NCBI GenBank assembly: GCA_002371025.1 | Contig: DFFQ01000019.1 | Coordinates: 1-36,144, forward strand | Direction of reading: 5' to 3' | Source of the DNA: Lachnospiraceae bacterium UBA3772 | GTDB taxonomy: Bacteria > Bacillota > Clostridia > Lachnospirales > Lachnospiraceae | DNA: 36,144 bases | Shown here: positions 1 through 7,828 of the stretch, in pieces | Layout: every line of letters starts with the position of its first letter | Position numbering within the stretch: position 1 is the first letter of the stretch | Made by a program: the position numbers and the translations under genes | The notes under the pieces: model-generated | Told to the model about the DNA's origin: nothing | Database searches by the model: none | Seen by the model: only the letters and a program-made list of their open reading frames with translations

Positions 1-2295
1 GTACCTCCAGGAGGAGCTGGTATCGGAATGCATGTTATTCCTGTTGAAAAAGCTATTGATATGAATAATGAAGCCATTAGTATTGAGAAGATCTCTCATT
101 GGCTTGATAAGTATGAAGGTAAGTATGCAAAGTCACCTTGTTCATGCCGTCGCAGCCGTAAAACATATGATGAAGGCTGCGGTGATGTAGAAGATGGATG
201 GTGTATTGCTGTTGGTGATATGGCTGACTATGTTGTTGAAACAAATAAGGGCGGCGTATATATCACAAGAGAAGAAGCATTAGAAATCTTTAAGAAAGCA
301 GAAGATAATGGCTTTGTACATCAGATTACCAATATTGATGGTGAAAATAAGATATTTGCTATCTGTAACTGTAATGTAAATGTATGTTATGCACTTCGCA
401 CATCACTTCTTTTCAATACTCCAAATCTTTCTCGTTCAGCTTATGTAGCAAAGATTGATAAGAGTAAATGTGTAGCTTGTGGACGTTGCGTAGAGTTCTG
501 TCCTGCAGGTGCTGTTAAACTCGGACAGAAGCTTTGTAAGAAGGATGGTTCAGAAGTTCAGTATCCTAAGCATCAGCTTCCTTCAGAAAAGAAGTGGACA
601 GAGGCTGACTGGGATTGGGATTATCGTGATAATAACCGCATTGAGTCACATGCTTCAGGTACAGCTCCATGTAAGACAGCCTGCCCTGCACATATTGCAG
701 TTCAGGGTTATCTTAAGCTGGCAGCTCAGGGAAAATATAAAGAAGCACTTGAACTTATCAAGAAGAACAATCCACTTCCTGCAATCTGTGGTCACATTTG
801 TAACAGACGTTGTGAAGATGCTTGTACAAGAGGTACCATCGATCAGGCTGTTGCAATTGATGAAGTTAAGAAGTTTATTGCAATGCAGGATTTAAATAAA
901 GAGACACGTTTTATACCTAAGAAGGTCATTCCACGTGTTGATGGTGACTTTAGTGAAGATAAGGTTGCTATCATTGGTGCAGGTCCTGCAGGTCTTTCAT
1001 GTGCTTTCTATCTTGCAGAAAAAGGATATAAGCCTACTGTATTTGAAAAGAATGAAAAGGCCGGTGGTATGCTTGTTTATGGTATTCCATCATATAAGCT
1101 TGAGAAAGATGTTATCGAAGCTGAAATTGATGTTATCCGTGAAATGGGAGTTGAGATCCGTACCGGTATTGAAGTAGGTAAGGATATAACTCTTGATGAA
1201 TTAAGAAAACAGGGATATAAGGCTTTCTATATCGCTATCGGATGTCAGGGAGGCCGTATGGTTGGCGTACCTGGTGAAGATGCAGCAGGTGTTACAACAG
1301 CTGTTGATTTCCTTAAAGTTGTAAATGCTACTGAGAAGTATGATATCAAGGGTGATGTTGTAGTAGTAGGTGGAGGAAATGTTGCTATTGACTGTTCAAG
1401 AGATGCAGTTAGAGTTGGCGCAAATAAGGTTACTCAGCTTTGTCTTGAAGGAAGAGATATAATGCCTGCTTCAGATGAAGAAGTTGAGGAAGCTGAATCA
1501 GATGGAGTTGAGATCAAGTGTGGATGGGGACCAAAAGAAATCCTTAAAGATGAAAATGGTGCAGTTAAGGGTATAGTATTTAAGAAGTGCCTTTCTGTAA
1601 AAGATGAAACAGGACGTTTCAACCCATCATATGATGAAAATGATACAATTACAATTGAATGTAAGCATGTAGTTCTTGCCGTTGGTCAGAGCATCCAGTG
1701 GGGCAACTTACTTGAAGGATCAAAGGTAGAATTAGGAAGAGGTAATGGTGCTGTAGCTGACCCTGTAACATATCAGACAGCTGAGCCAGATATCTTTGTT
1801 GGTGGTGATGTTTATACAGGACCTAAGTTTGCGATTGATGCTATAGCAGCTGGTAAAGAAGGCGCTATATCAATCCACCGTTTTGTACAGCCTCATACAT
1901 CACTTACAATCGGTAGAAATAAGAACAGCTATGTTGAATTGAATAAAGATGATATACTTGTTGAGTCTTATGATAATTCAAAGCGTCAGATTCCGGGCAA
2001 GAAGGATCCTAACGCGCCAAAGAGTTTTAGAGATAATAAGGCTGTATTTACTGAAGAACAGGTTAAGAAAGAAACAGCAAGATGTCTTGGATGTGGAGCA
2101 AGTGTAGTAGATGATAATCACTGCATAGGATGTGGAATATGTACAACAAAGTGTGAATTTGGTGCTATCACTCTTGAACGTGTTAATCCAGAATGTTCTG
2201 TAATGCGTAAGAGTGAAGACAAGTTAAAATACATCCTTCCATATGCAGCTAAGCAGGCAATTAATATTAAGTTTAAGAAAAAGAAAAAAGATTGA
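1..2295 (+). CDS. Multi-cluster Fe-S / FAD-dependent oxidoreductase (GltD/DPD domain II type), 5' partial
   Basis: The reading frame is open from base 1, with nine codons before the first ATG at 28, and the N-terminal part already looks like the middle of a domain, so the true start lies upstream. Counting from the Met at base 28, a Cys-rich region (CSC near 38-40, CNCNVNVC near 113-120) precedes a ferredoxin motif CxxCxxCxxxC at 148-158. Next comes a Cys-rich GltD/dihydropyrimidine-dehydrogenase-like Fe-S domain (about 205-290), then an FAD-binding GxGxxG (GAGPAG, about 318) and a second Rossmann motif (VVGGGNVA, about 447). The C terminus holds further ferredoxin-type cysteines (CIGCGICTTKC, about 700). 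The architecture suggests electron transfer between NAD(P)H, flavin and several 4Fe-4S clusters in the cytoplasm; the substrate cannot be read from the sequence. The hypA start lies three bases after the stop, implying co-transcription with Ni/Zn metallochaperones. Family assignment is firm, physiological role unknown. Confidence 0.88.
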   Translation, partial: VPPGGAGIGMHVIPVEKAIDMNNEAISIEKISHWLDKYEGKYAKSPCSCRRSRKTYDEGCGDVEDGWCIAVGDMADYVVETNKGGVYITREEALEIFKKAEDNGFVHQITNIDGENKIFAICNCNVNVCYALRTSLLFNTPNLSRSAYVAKIDKSKCVACGRCVEFCPAGAVKLGQKLCKKDGSEVQYPKHQLPSEKKWTEADWDWDYRDNNRIESHASGTAPCKTACPAHIAVQGYLKLAAQGKYKEALELIKKNNPLPAICGHICNRRCEDACTRGTIDQAVAIDEVKKFIAMQDLNKETRFIPKKVIPRVDGDFSEDKVAIIGAGPAGLSCAFYLAEKGYKPTVFEKNEKAGGMLVYGIPSYKLEKDVIEAEIDVIREMGVEIRTGIEVGKDITLDELRKQGYKAFYIAIGCQGGRMVGVPGEDAAGVTTAVDFLKVVNATEKYDIKGDVVVVGGGNVAIDCSRDAVRVGANKVTQLCLEGRDIMPASDEEVEEAESDGVEIKCGWGPKEILKDENGAVKGIVFKKCLSVKDETGRFNPSYDENDTITIECKHVVLAVGQSIQWGNLLEGSKVELGRGNGAVADPVTYQTAEPDIFVGGDVYTGPKFAIDAIAAGKEGAISIHRFVQPHTSLTIGRNKNSYVELNKDDILVESYDNSKRQIPGKKDPNAPKSFRDNKAVFTEEQVKKETARCLGCGASVVDDNHCIGCGICTTKCEFGAITLERVNPECSVMRKSEDKLKYILPYAAKQAINIKFKKKKKD

Positions 2296-2298
2296 TCT

Positions 2299-2664
2299 AT
2301 GCATGAACTTGGAGTAGTTTTTAAAATCATTGACGACTTGAAAGAAGTAGCAGTTGAAAATGATATTGATAAAATCAGCAAAGTAACAATCAGTCTAGGA
2401 GAGGTTTCTACTGTTATTCCAGATTATCTTCATGATTGCTGGAAATGGGCTAGAAAACGTACACCTCTCCTGGAAGAGACTGAACTTGTTATTGAAAAAA
2501 TACCAGCCATTACATACTGTGATGACTGCAAACAAACCTATGAAACCGTGAAGTATGCCAAAGTGTGTCCTCATTGTAAAAGTGAGAACACATGGCTGAT
2601 TCAGGGAAATGAATTCCTTATAAAGGAGATTGAAGTACCTGATCCAGATCGAATCGAGGATTAA
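2299..2664 (+). CDS. hypA: Hydrogenase/metalloenzyme maturation Ni-Zn chaperone HypA
   Basis: At 121 residues this is a normal length for HypA/HybF. It begins with the essential MHE N terminus (His2 supplies the nickel site) and carries the structural zinc site as two CxxC pairs, C74/C77 and C90/C93. HypA proteins bind nickel and pass it, with HypB, to [NiFe]-hydrogenase large subunits and in some bacteria to urease. The gene starts three bases after the oxidoreductase stop and ends three bases before the GntR regulator, so translation is probably coupled. No hydrogenase or hypCDEF gene is visible, so the client enzyme is open; other Ni or Zn enzymes are possible. Confidence 0.93.
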   Translation: MHELGVVFKIIDDLKEVAVENDIDKISKVTISLGEVSTVIPDYLHDCWKWARKRTPLLEETELVIEKIPAITYCDDCKQTYETVKYAKVCPHCKSENTWLIQGNEFLIKEIEVPDPDRIED

Positions 2665-2667
2665 AAT

Positions 2668-3390
2668 ATGAAATTCGAGAAACTTACCGTACCGTCACAG
2701 AAAGATTTGTTTATAAGAAAGATCCAGGATATGATCCTATCCGGGGAATTAAAGATTGGAGAGAAGATTCCACCTGAAAGAGAACTGGCTGAAAAGATGG
2801 GCGTTAGCCGTACCATTGTAAATACCGGTATTGCAGTACTGGAAAATCAGGGATTTCTTTCTATCATTCCAAGGCAGGGAGTATTTGTAAATGATTATAA
2901 GAGAAATGCAGGTGCAGATACTCTTAATGCCATAATGAGGATCAAGGGTGATATTATCAGCGATTCTGACATAAAATCAGTACTTGAGATAAGATGGGCA
3001 TTGGAAAAGCTTGCCATAAGAAATGCCATTAGTATTATAACTGAGGAAGAAATCAGAGAACTAAGAGATATAGTAGAAGAATTAGGACAAGCTGAGTCAC
3101 CTCAGGAGGCAGCTGAAAAAGCTTTTGAATTTCAGATAAAAATGGCAGAGATTGGTGATAATCAGTTCTTGGAAATAATCATTGCAAATTTCCGTTTGCC
3201 TTGTATTGCAATGTGGGTCCGCTTCTGCAGGATCTATGGAATACATACTTTGTTTGAACATACCCTTACTTCATGGAAACTCCTGAAAAAAGGAGATTAT
3301 AATGAAGCACTTGACTGGGTTGAGAAATTAACTAAAGATGCAATAGATGGTAAATACACACTCTACGAAAAGGATTTAAAGAGTATATGA
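2668..3390 (+). CDS. GntR-family transcriptional regulator (FadR/FCD type)
   Basis: The N terminus (about residues 8-75) is a GntR winged helix-turn-helix, with the typical string GEKIPPERELAEKMGVSRT and a recognition-helix region. The rest (about 95-235) resembles the all-helical FCD effector domain, which in this family often binds a metal ion plus a carboxylate. The usual FCD metal ligands are only partly recognisable: there is a His in FEHTL, but the expected Asp/His in the third helix reads as FEFQIKMA, so the metal site may be altered. The gene sits between hypA and hypB and its stop overlaps the hypB start (ATGA), an unusual place for a regulator. It may control the operon, possibly in response to a small carboxylate or a metal; that is inference. 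Confidence 0.88.
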   Translation: MKFEKLTVPSQKDLFIRKIQDMILSGELKIGEKIPPERELAEKMGVSRTIVNTGIAVLENQGFLSIIPRQGVFVNDYKRNAGADTLNAIMRIKGDIISDSDIKSVLEIRWALEKLAIRNAISIITEEEIRELRDIVEELGQAESPQEAAEKAFEFQIKMAEIGDNQFLEIIIANFRLPCIAMWVRFCRIYGIHTLFEHTLTSWKLLKKGDYNEALDWVEKLTKDAIDGKYTLYEKDLKSI

Positions 3391-4070
3391 ATAAGATCGA
3401 ATTTGATATTCTTGAGGTAAAATCGAATATATTAAATGACAATGATAGATCATCTGATAATGTCAGAGAAATATTAAAGAAAAATAATGTCTTCATGGTT
3501 AATCTTATGGCTTCTCCAGGGGCTGGTAAGACAACAACTCTTGTAAAGACCATAGAGGCATTAAAGGACAGGTATAGAATAGGTGTTATGGAAGCTGATG
3601 TCGACAGTGATGTTGATGCCATAACGGTTCAGAATGCAGGAGCTAAGGTTATCCAACTTCATACAGGTGGATCCTGTCATATGGATGCAGATATGACAAA
3701 AGAAGGAATAGAAAAGTTAGATATCAGTGATATTGATGTACTTTTCCTTGAAAATATAGGGAATCTTGTATGTCCTGCAGAATTTGATACTGGAGCAACA
3801 AAAAAAGTATGTATACTTAGTGTTCCAGAAGGTGATGATAAACCTCTTAAATATCCACTTATGTTCCAGGTGAGTGATCTTTTACTGATCGGAAAGATGG
3901 ATGTTATGCCGGTATTTAATTTTGATGTGGAAGCTTGTAAAAAGTATGTAGCAGACTTAAATCCAGATATGGAAGTGCTTCCTGTTTCAGCTCGTACTGG
4001 CGAAGGTTTTGATAAATGGATAGAGTGGCTTGTAAAAGAAATCCAGAAATTCCGAGAGAAGGAGGTATAG
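3387..4070 (+). CDS. hypB: Hydrogenase/metalloenzyme nickel-insertion GTPase HypB, copy 1
   Basis: This 227-residue SIMIBI-class GTPase has the HypB P-loop SPGAGKTT at 43-50, switch-region Asp residues (MEADVDSDVDA) and the conserved metal-binding Cys97-His98 in SCHMDADM. The third metal-site cysteine is C129 (ENIGNLVCPAEFDTG), followed by SVPEGDDKPLKYP, which is nearly invariant in HypB. The N-terminal CxxCGC motif of E. coli HypB and the His-rich nickel-storage stretch are both absent, as in the short HypB type of H. pylori. HypB hydrolyses GTP to drive nickel delivery together with HypA. The start codon overlaps the stop of the GntR gene by four bases, and a second hypB begins one base after this stop. 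Confidence 0.93.
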   Translation: MNKIEFDILEVKSNILNDNDRSSDNVREILKKNNVFMVNLMASPGAGKTTTLVKTIEALKDRYRIGVMEADVDSDVDAITVQNAGAKVIQLHTGGSCHMDADMTKEGIEKLDISDIDVLFLENIGNLVCPAEFDTGATKKVCILSVPEGDDKPLKYPLMFQVSDLLLIGKMDVMPVFNFDVEACKKYVADLNPDMEVLPVSARTGEGFDKWIEWLVKEIQKFREKEV

Positions 4071-4071
4071 G

Positions 4072-4731
4072 ATGAGAGTAATAGAATTAAACCGTTCCAT
4101 CACAGATTCAAATGATCGCGATGCAGAAATGCTTAGAGAAAGCATGAAACAAAAAAAGATTCTTATGTTCAATCTTATGTCATCTCCAGGATCGGGAAAA
4201 ACAACACTTTTATCCCGTATTATTAAAGACATAGGCAGTGACTTTAATATTGGTGTAATGGAGGCAGACATTGCATCAGACGTGGATGCAGTAAGAATAG
4301 AAGAATTAGGTGCCAGAGCTATACAGGCTCATACAGACGGCATGTGTCATATGGATGCCGGCATGACAAAAAGAGCTATGGAAGCTATGGGTGATGAAAA
4401 CTTAAATCTTATATTCCTTGAAAATGTTGGAAATCTCATATGTCCTGCGGAATTTGATACTGGATCAGGAAAGAATATCATGATCCTTAGTGTTCCAGAG
4501 GGTGATGATAAGCCACTTAAATATCCACTTATGTTTGAAAAGAGTGATGCTCTAATCGTAACAAAGATGGATACAAGAGAGTATTTTGATTTTGATACAG
4601 ATAAATGTATCGAAAGAGTTAAAAGATTAAATCCTGATATAGAGATTTTCTTCGTTTCTGCATTAAAGGGAGACGGAATGAAAGAATTTTATGAATGGAT
4701 CAAAAAAGCATATGCGGACTGGTGTAAGTAA
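4072..4731 (+). CDS. hypB: HypB-family nickel-insertion GTPase, copy 2
   Basis: This 219-residue paralogue of the preceding gene keeps every diagnostic HypB element: P-loop SSPGSGKTT (37-45), Cys92-His93 (MCHMDAGM), C124 in ENVGNLICPAEFDTG, and SVPEGDDKPLKYP. Its N terminus (residues 1-30) differs more from copy 1 than the GTPase core does. Because both copies retain the metal and nucleotide residues, neither looks like a decaying duplicate. HypB dimerises, so the two could form a heterodimer or serve different clients; the sequence alone does not decide. The start follows copy 1 after a single base and has AGGAGG just upstream, overlapping the previous 3' end. The Fur-family gene begins 29 bases downstream. 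Confidence 0.92.
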   Translation: MRVIELNRSITDSNDRDAEMLRESMKQKKILMFNLMSSPGSGKTTLLSRIIKDIGSDFNIGVMEADIASDVDAVRIEELGARAIQAHTDGMCHMDAGMTKRAMEAMGDENLNLIFLENVGNLICPAEFDTGSGKNIMILSVPEGDDKPLKYPLMFEKSDALIVTKMDTREYFDFDTDKCIERVKRLNPDIEIFFVSALKGDGMKEFYEWIKKAYADWCK

Positions 4732-4739
4732 CAGTGTTA
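4729..4739. promoter_or_regulatory. Short palindrome before the Fur-family gene, possible weak operator
   Basis: TAACAGTGTTA is a perfect 11-base palindrome overlapping the hypB copy 2 stop codon, 22 bases before the Fur-family start. Its nine-base core AACAGTGTT is identical to the centre of the large palindrome at 5238-5258. It could be a degenerate binding site for autoregulation. At this length chance occurrence is quite possible. Confidence 0.3.
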
Positions 4740-4760
4740 GATTGATCAAGGGATTTAGTT

Positions 4761-5168
4761 ATGAAAAATGAGTATAAGACAAGGTCAAGAAATGCAATTT
4801 TTGATTATTTAAAAGAAAACAGGGATAGAAGCTTTACAGCAAGAGATATAATGGATACATTTTCTTCTCAGGGAGAAGAGGTGGATAAATCCACAATCTA
4901 CCGCAATTTGGAGAGACTTTGTAAAGAAGGACGTCTTATCAGTTATAAGGATAAAGATATTAATGGAACCTGTTATCAGTATTCAGATGATAATAAGGCC
5001 TGCAACTGTCATATCCATGCCAAGTGTTCTGATTGCGGAAAAATCTACCATCTTGATAATGAATTATTTAAGGATGTTGAAAAAGATCTTAAGGATAAAT
5101 ATGGTATAGATATTGATTATGGAAAGACCATCATAGTTGGAAAATGCAGTGATTGCAGCAAAAGTTGA
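4761..5168 (+). CDS. Fur-family metalloregulator, probably Zur-like
   Basis: At 135 residues this is a typical Fur-superfamily repressor. It has an N-terminal winged helix with the family string VDKSTIYRNLERLCKEG (about 41-57) and a C-terminal dimerisation domain with the structural zinc site C89xxC92 and C129xxC132. A histidine/cysteine-rich segment CNCHIHAKC (81-89) provides candidates for the sensory metal site. Fur, Zur, PerR, Nur and Mur cannot be separated by motif alone. The neighbouring COG0523 GTPase with a TIGR03943-like domain, and the palindrome in that gene's promoter, favour zinc (Zur). The alternative is a nickel sensor (Nur), given hypA and hypB immediately upstream. The gene is probably the last of the hyp operon. 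Confidence 0.88.
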   Translation: MKNEYKTRSRNAIFDYLKENRDRSFTARDIMDTFSSQGEEVDKSTIYRNLERLCKEGRLISYKDKDINGTCYQYSDDNKACNCHIHAKCSDCGKIYHLDNELFKDVEKDLKDKYGIDIDYGKTIIVGKCSDCSKS

Positions 5169-5206
5169 ATCAGCAAAGAAAATGCTGTGATAAAATGCTG
5201 TCGTAT

Positions 5207-5236
5207 TTGACAAGTGCCTGAAAATTGAAATATAAT
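5207..5236 (+). promoter_or_regulatory. Consensus SigA-type promoter for the COG0523-TIGR03943 gene
   Basis: A perfect -35 TTGACA (5207-5212) and a perfect -10 TATAAT (5231-5236) are separated by 18 bases. The predicted transcription start falls inside the palindrome that follows. A promoter this close to consensus makes sense if it is normally held off by a repressor. Confidence 0.85.
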
Positions 5237-5237
5237 G

Positions 5238-5258
5238 ATTTGCAACAGTGTTGCAAAT
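5238..5258. promoter_or_regulatory. 21-bp perfect palindromic operator, predicted Fur/Zur-family binding site
   Basis: The half-site ATTTGCAACA is followed by a central G and its exact reverse complement TGTTGCAAAT. The element starts two bases after the -10 box, over the expected transcription start, so a bound repressor would block initiation. Its core GCAAC-N3-GTTGC recurs at 16332-16344 upstream of another COG0523 GTPase. The adjacent Fur-family gene is the natural candidate for the binding protein, which is inference. Confidence 0.75.
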
Positions 5259-5278
5259 GTGAAAGGGCAGGTGTTCAT

Positions 5279-6223
5279 ATGGAAACGGCAATTTTTGTAT
5301 TTTCAGGTTTTCTAGGCAGCGGTAAAACTTTATCGATTCAGGAAACTATCCTAAAAACATTTTCATATACAGGAAAAACTTCAGTTATCATTTGTACTGA
5401 AGAGGGAGAATACTGCTATAAAAAAGATGCTTTAAAGGATGTGGGTATAGAAGTAATAGAAATTGAAGATAAAGAAGATTTTAATGAAGCATTCTTAGAA
5501 AGGATTAAGAAAGTATATGATCCTTTAAATGTTTATATAGAATATAATGGAATGTGGGATATAGAGGATCTTCTTAAGATGAAAAAGCCAGAGGGATGGT
5601 ATATAGAGACTATCTTTGGTTTAGTTGATTCTACTACATATCCTATGTATTTAAAGAATATGAGGCAGTTGATAATGACTCCTTTAAGAAATGCAGATGT
5701 GGTAATTTTTAACAGATGTGATGACCTTGATAAAGGAGAAACAAGAAGGCAGTTAAAAATCTTAAATGGCAGAGCTGAAGTCTTTTTTATAAAGAAGGAT
5801 GGAAGTGTTGATAATAATATAGATGATCTGATTTTTACCACTGAAAATGGAATCTTAAACATTACAGATGATATTTTCTGCAACTGGTTTGTTGACTGTA
5901 TTGAAAATTCAGATAAATATTATGGCAAGACGGTTAGATTTAAAGGAATGGTTACAGATCAACTAAGACTACTCCCAGGACAGTTTTATCTTGGAAGAAA
6001 AGCCGCAGTATGTTGTGAAGCAGATGCACAGCTGGTAGGTTTTATCTCAGAACTTGATGACACAGTAAAAGATGTTTATAATATTCCATCTAAAAATGAA
6101 TGGATAGACATGGAAGCTGAGATAAAAAGAGGAGAAGTAATGGGTAACAAAGCCATAATACTTCTTAAGGTTAAAAAGATGGAAAAGATAGATGCACCGG
6201 AGAGTGAATTCTTATATTTTTAA
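5279..6223 (+). CDS. COG0523-like GTPase fused to a TIGR03943/YcgQ-like C-terminal domain
   Basis: The ATG at 5279 is preferred because an in-frame TTG at 5225 lies upstream of the promoter -10 box and because AGGGCAGG precedes 5279. The 314-residue protein opens with the CobW/COG0523 P-loop GFLGSGKT (10-17). The guanine-specificity motif is weak (FNRCDD instead of NKxD), and the CxCC metal motif of classical COG0523 proteins is absent. The C-terminal 90 residues (YYGKTVRFKGMV, then LGRKAAVCCEADAQLVGFI) resemble TIGR03943/YcgQ, a family linked to zinc uptake together with a permease. The promoter and palindrome just upstream suggest metal-responsive repression. It is probably a cytoplasmic zinc-allocation GTPase. 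The domain reading is good; the function is inferred. Confidence 0.82.
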   Translation: METAIFVFSGFLGSGKTLSIQETILKTFSYTGKTSVIICTEEGEYCYKKDALKDVGIEVIEIEDKEDFNEAFLERIKKVYDPLNVYIEYNGMWDIEDLLKMKKPEGWYIETIFGLVDSTTYPMYLKNMRQLIMTPLRNADVVIFNRCDDLDKGETRRQLKILNGRAEVFFIKKDGSVDNNIDDLIFTTENGILNITDDIFCNWFVDCIENSDKYYGKTVRFKGMVTDQLRLLPGQFYLGRKAAVCCEADAQLVGFISELDDTVKDVYNIPSKNEWIDMEAEIKRGEVMGNKAIILLKVKKMEKIDAPESEFLYF

Positions 6224-6250
6224 TGATCTATAAAATATGAATAAGAAAGA

Positions 6251-6282
6251 AAAAAAGAAGCATTTTTAACGCTTCTTTTTTT
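6251..6282. terminator. Bidirectional intrinsic terminator between convergent genes
   Basis: An 11-base-pair stem (AAAAAAGAAGC paired with GCTTCTTTTTT) closes a nine-base loop, with A-runs on the left and T-runs on the right, so it can act on both strands. It overlaps the minus-strand GGDEF gene's stop codon and follows the plus-strand GTPase by 27 bases. Confidence 0.85.
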
Positions 6283-7681
6283 CGTGATTCAGTTTATAAT
6301 ATCTCTTTTTATCTTCATACATTCGTTCATCAGCTATTTTTAATGCATGATTGATATTTTTAATGTTATTATCATAGCATCCTCCAAGAGAAAAACTTAA
6401 ATCTTCATATTTAGAGGAGAGTTCTTTAACCTTATCCATTTTTATAAGCATTTCCTCTTCGGACATACCGGGAACTATTATTGTAAATTCATCACCGCCA
6501 GCACGGTAAATATCACGTTCATCAAAGATTTCCTTAAGAAGAGATGCGGCATTCTTAAGCAGGGTATCACCGGCAGGGTGCCCTTTTTCATCATTAACAT
6601 TTTTTAGTCCATTAAGATCTGAAAATATAACACATACAGATCTGTCATCAATTAGATCTGTCTTTTTATTTATGATGGAATCTATGTAATTATTCATTTC
6701 ATTTCTGTTCATAACACCTGTAAGCATATCTTTTGAACTAAGAAACTTTAATTTATTTAAAAGAAGGTTGTTTCCAAGTTCAATTCCCAGGATATATGTT
6801 GATAACTCAAGAGTTTCTTTTATTTTTATGGCATTTTCAGAATTGAAATTAATTGCCCATATATATCCCAGCAAACTGTCGTGGTATTTAAGTGGAAAAA
6901 TGACAATGTTTTTTGCTCCTGCGTCATGAAGAGACTTATACCATTCGGGATTCCTTTCTCTTACTACTTCCATATCCTGATCATTTTTTGTAATTAAACA
7001 ATTGCTTCCAGAAATAGTTTTTTCCCAGGACTCTGCTATTTTATAAAAGGAGTCATCTACGTAGGTTTTCATTGGGAGTAATCTGCTTTCCTTTGAAAAT
7101 GCTTCGCAGAGAACTTCACAGGTCCTTTCAGAGGTGTTCATAGTAAGAATACAACAGTGTTCAGCCTCGCAGATATCTCTTATCATGTAGATAACATCAT
7201 TCATAGATTCTTTAAAGTTTTCTGTACCACTTAATTTGAGAGCTATTTGAAGTACTATTGAAGCAGAACTGGAATTGATATTAGATAATCGTTTTGTATC
7301 AGCTTCATAATTCATTTCCATTACATATAGACAGTGAAGCAGATTTCCTTCATCCGGTCCTACTGGAAGGAAAGTCATATTAAACCATATATTCATTCTG
7401 TCTGGGTGTGCATAAGAATGGAGACATTTTCTATGAACAGCTGACATAAAACAGTAATTTTCAAAGTTGAGATCTCTAGAAAGGTAATCTGTATATTCAG
7501 TATTTGGAATAAATTTGTTTTTTAGCATAGAAACTCCTGGAGCAGGTTTTTCTATTGAGTCGATATATAACTTATTTCCTGTGACTATCCTGACCTTGCC
7601 ATAACGATTGGAGTCGATTTTTTCAACCGAAACGACACAAGCCATGGCTCCAATATTATCTACTAAATTTTGATAATCCAT
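6266..7681 (-). CDS. GAF-like sensor diguanylate cyclase (GGDEF)
   Basis: This is a 471-residue soluble protein. Residues about 1-130 form an unassigned N-terminal domain. Residues about 150-305 look GAF-like, with a ligand pocket of alternating strands and the Cys-containing EAEHCCILTM. Residues about 315-465 form a GGDEF domain with the intact signature AGGDEF and a DLNGLKNVND substrate segment. An RxxD inhibitory site five residues before GGDEF is absent (the position reads FDER), so product inhibition through the I-site is not expected. It would make cyclic di-GMP from two GTP in response to an unknown cytoplasmic signal. The start has TCAGGAGG just upstream. It is transcribed alone, divergently from the next GGDEF gene. 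It lacks transmembrane segments, unlike the two other GGDEF proteins here. Confidence 0.88.
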   Translation of the reverse strand: MDYQNLVDNIGAMACVVSVEKIDSNRYGKVRIVTGNKLYIDSIEKPAPGVSMLKNKFIPNTEYTDYLSRDLNFENYCFMSAVHRKCLHSYAHPDRMNIWFNMTFLPVGPDEGNLLHCLYVMEMNYEADTKRLSNINSSSASIVLQIALKLSGTENFKESMNDVIYMIRDICEAEHCCILTMNTSERTCEVLCEAFSKESRLLPMKTYVDDSFYKIAESWEKTISGSNCLITKNDQDMEVVRERNPEWYKSLHDAGAKNIVIFPLKYHDSLLGYIWAINFNSENAIKIKETLELSTYILGIELGNNLLLNKLKFLSSKDMLTGVMNRNEMNNYIDSIINKKTDLIDDRSVCVIFSDLNGLKNVNDEKGHPAGDTLLKNAASLLKEIFDERDIYRAGGDEFTIIVPGMSEEEMLIKMDKVKELSSKYEDLSFSLGGCYDNNIKNINHALKIADERMYEDKKRYYKLNHEKKKR

Positions 7682-7828
7682 ACTTAGCCTCCTGATACAC
7701 CCTTTTTTTTAATAGAATATGACATTCTATCTATAGTATACGACGGAATACCCTTACTAATTGTTATTTTTTGATGAATCCTTGTTCAATTCTTAGAGGA
7801 GGTTATTTTTAATAAGGGGATTATATGG

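Noticed and set aside
28..2295. Complete oxidoreductase gene starting at the ATG at 28
   Set aside because: The frame is open to base 1 with coding-like residues (PPGGAGIG) and no ribosome binding site at a sensible distance; the gene almost certainly continues upstream of the window.
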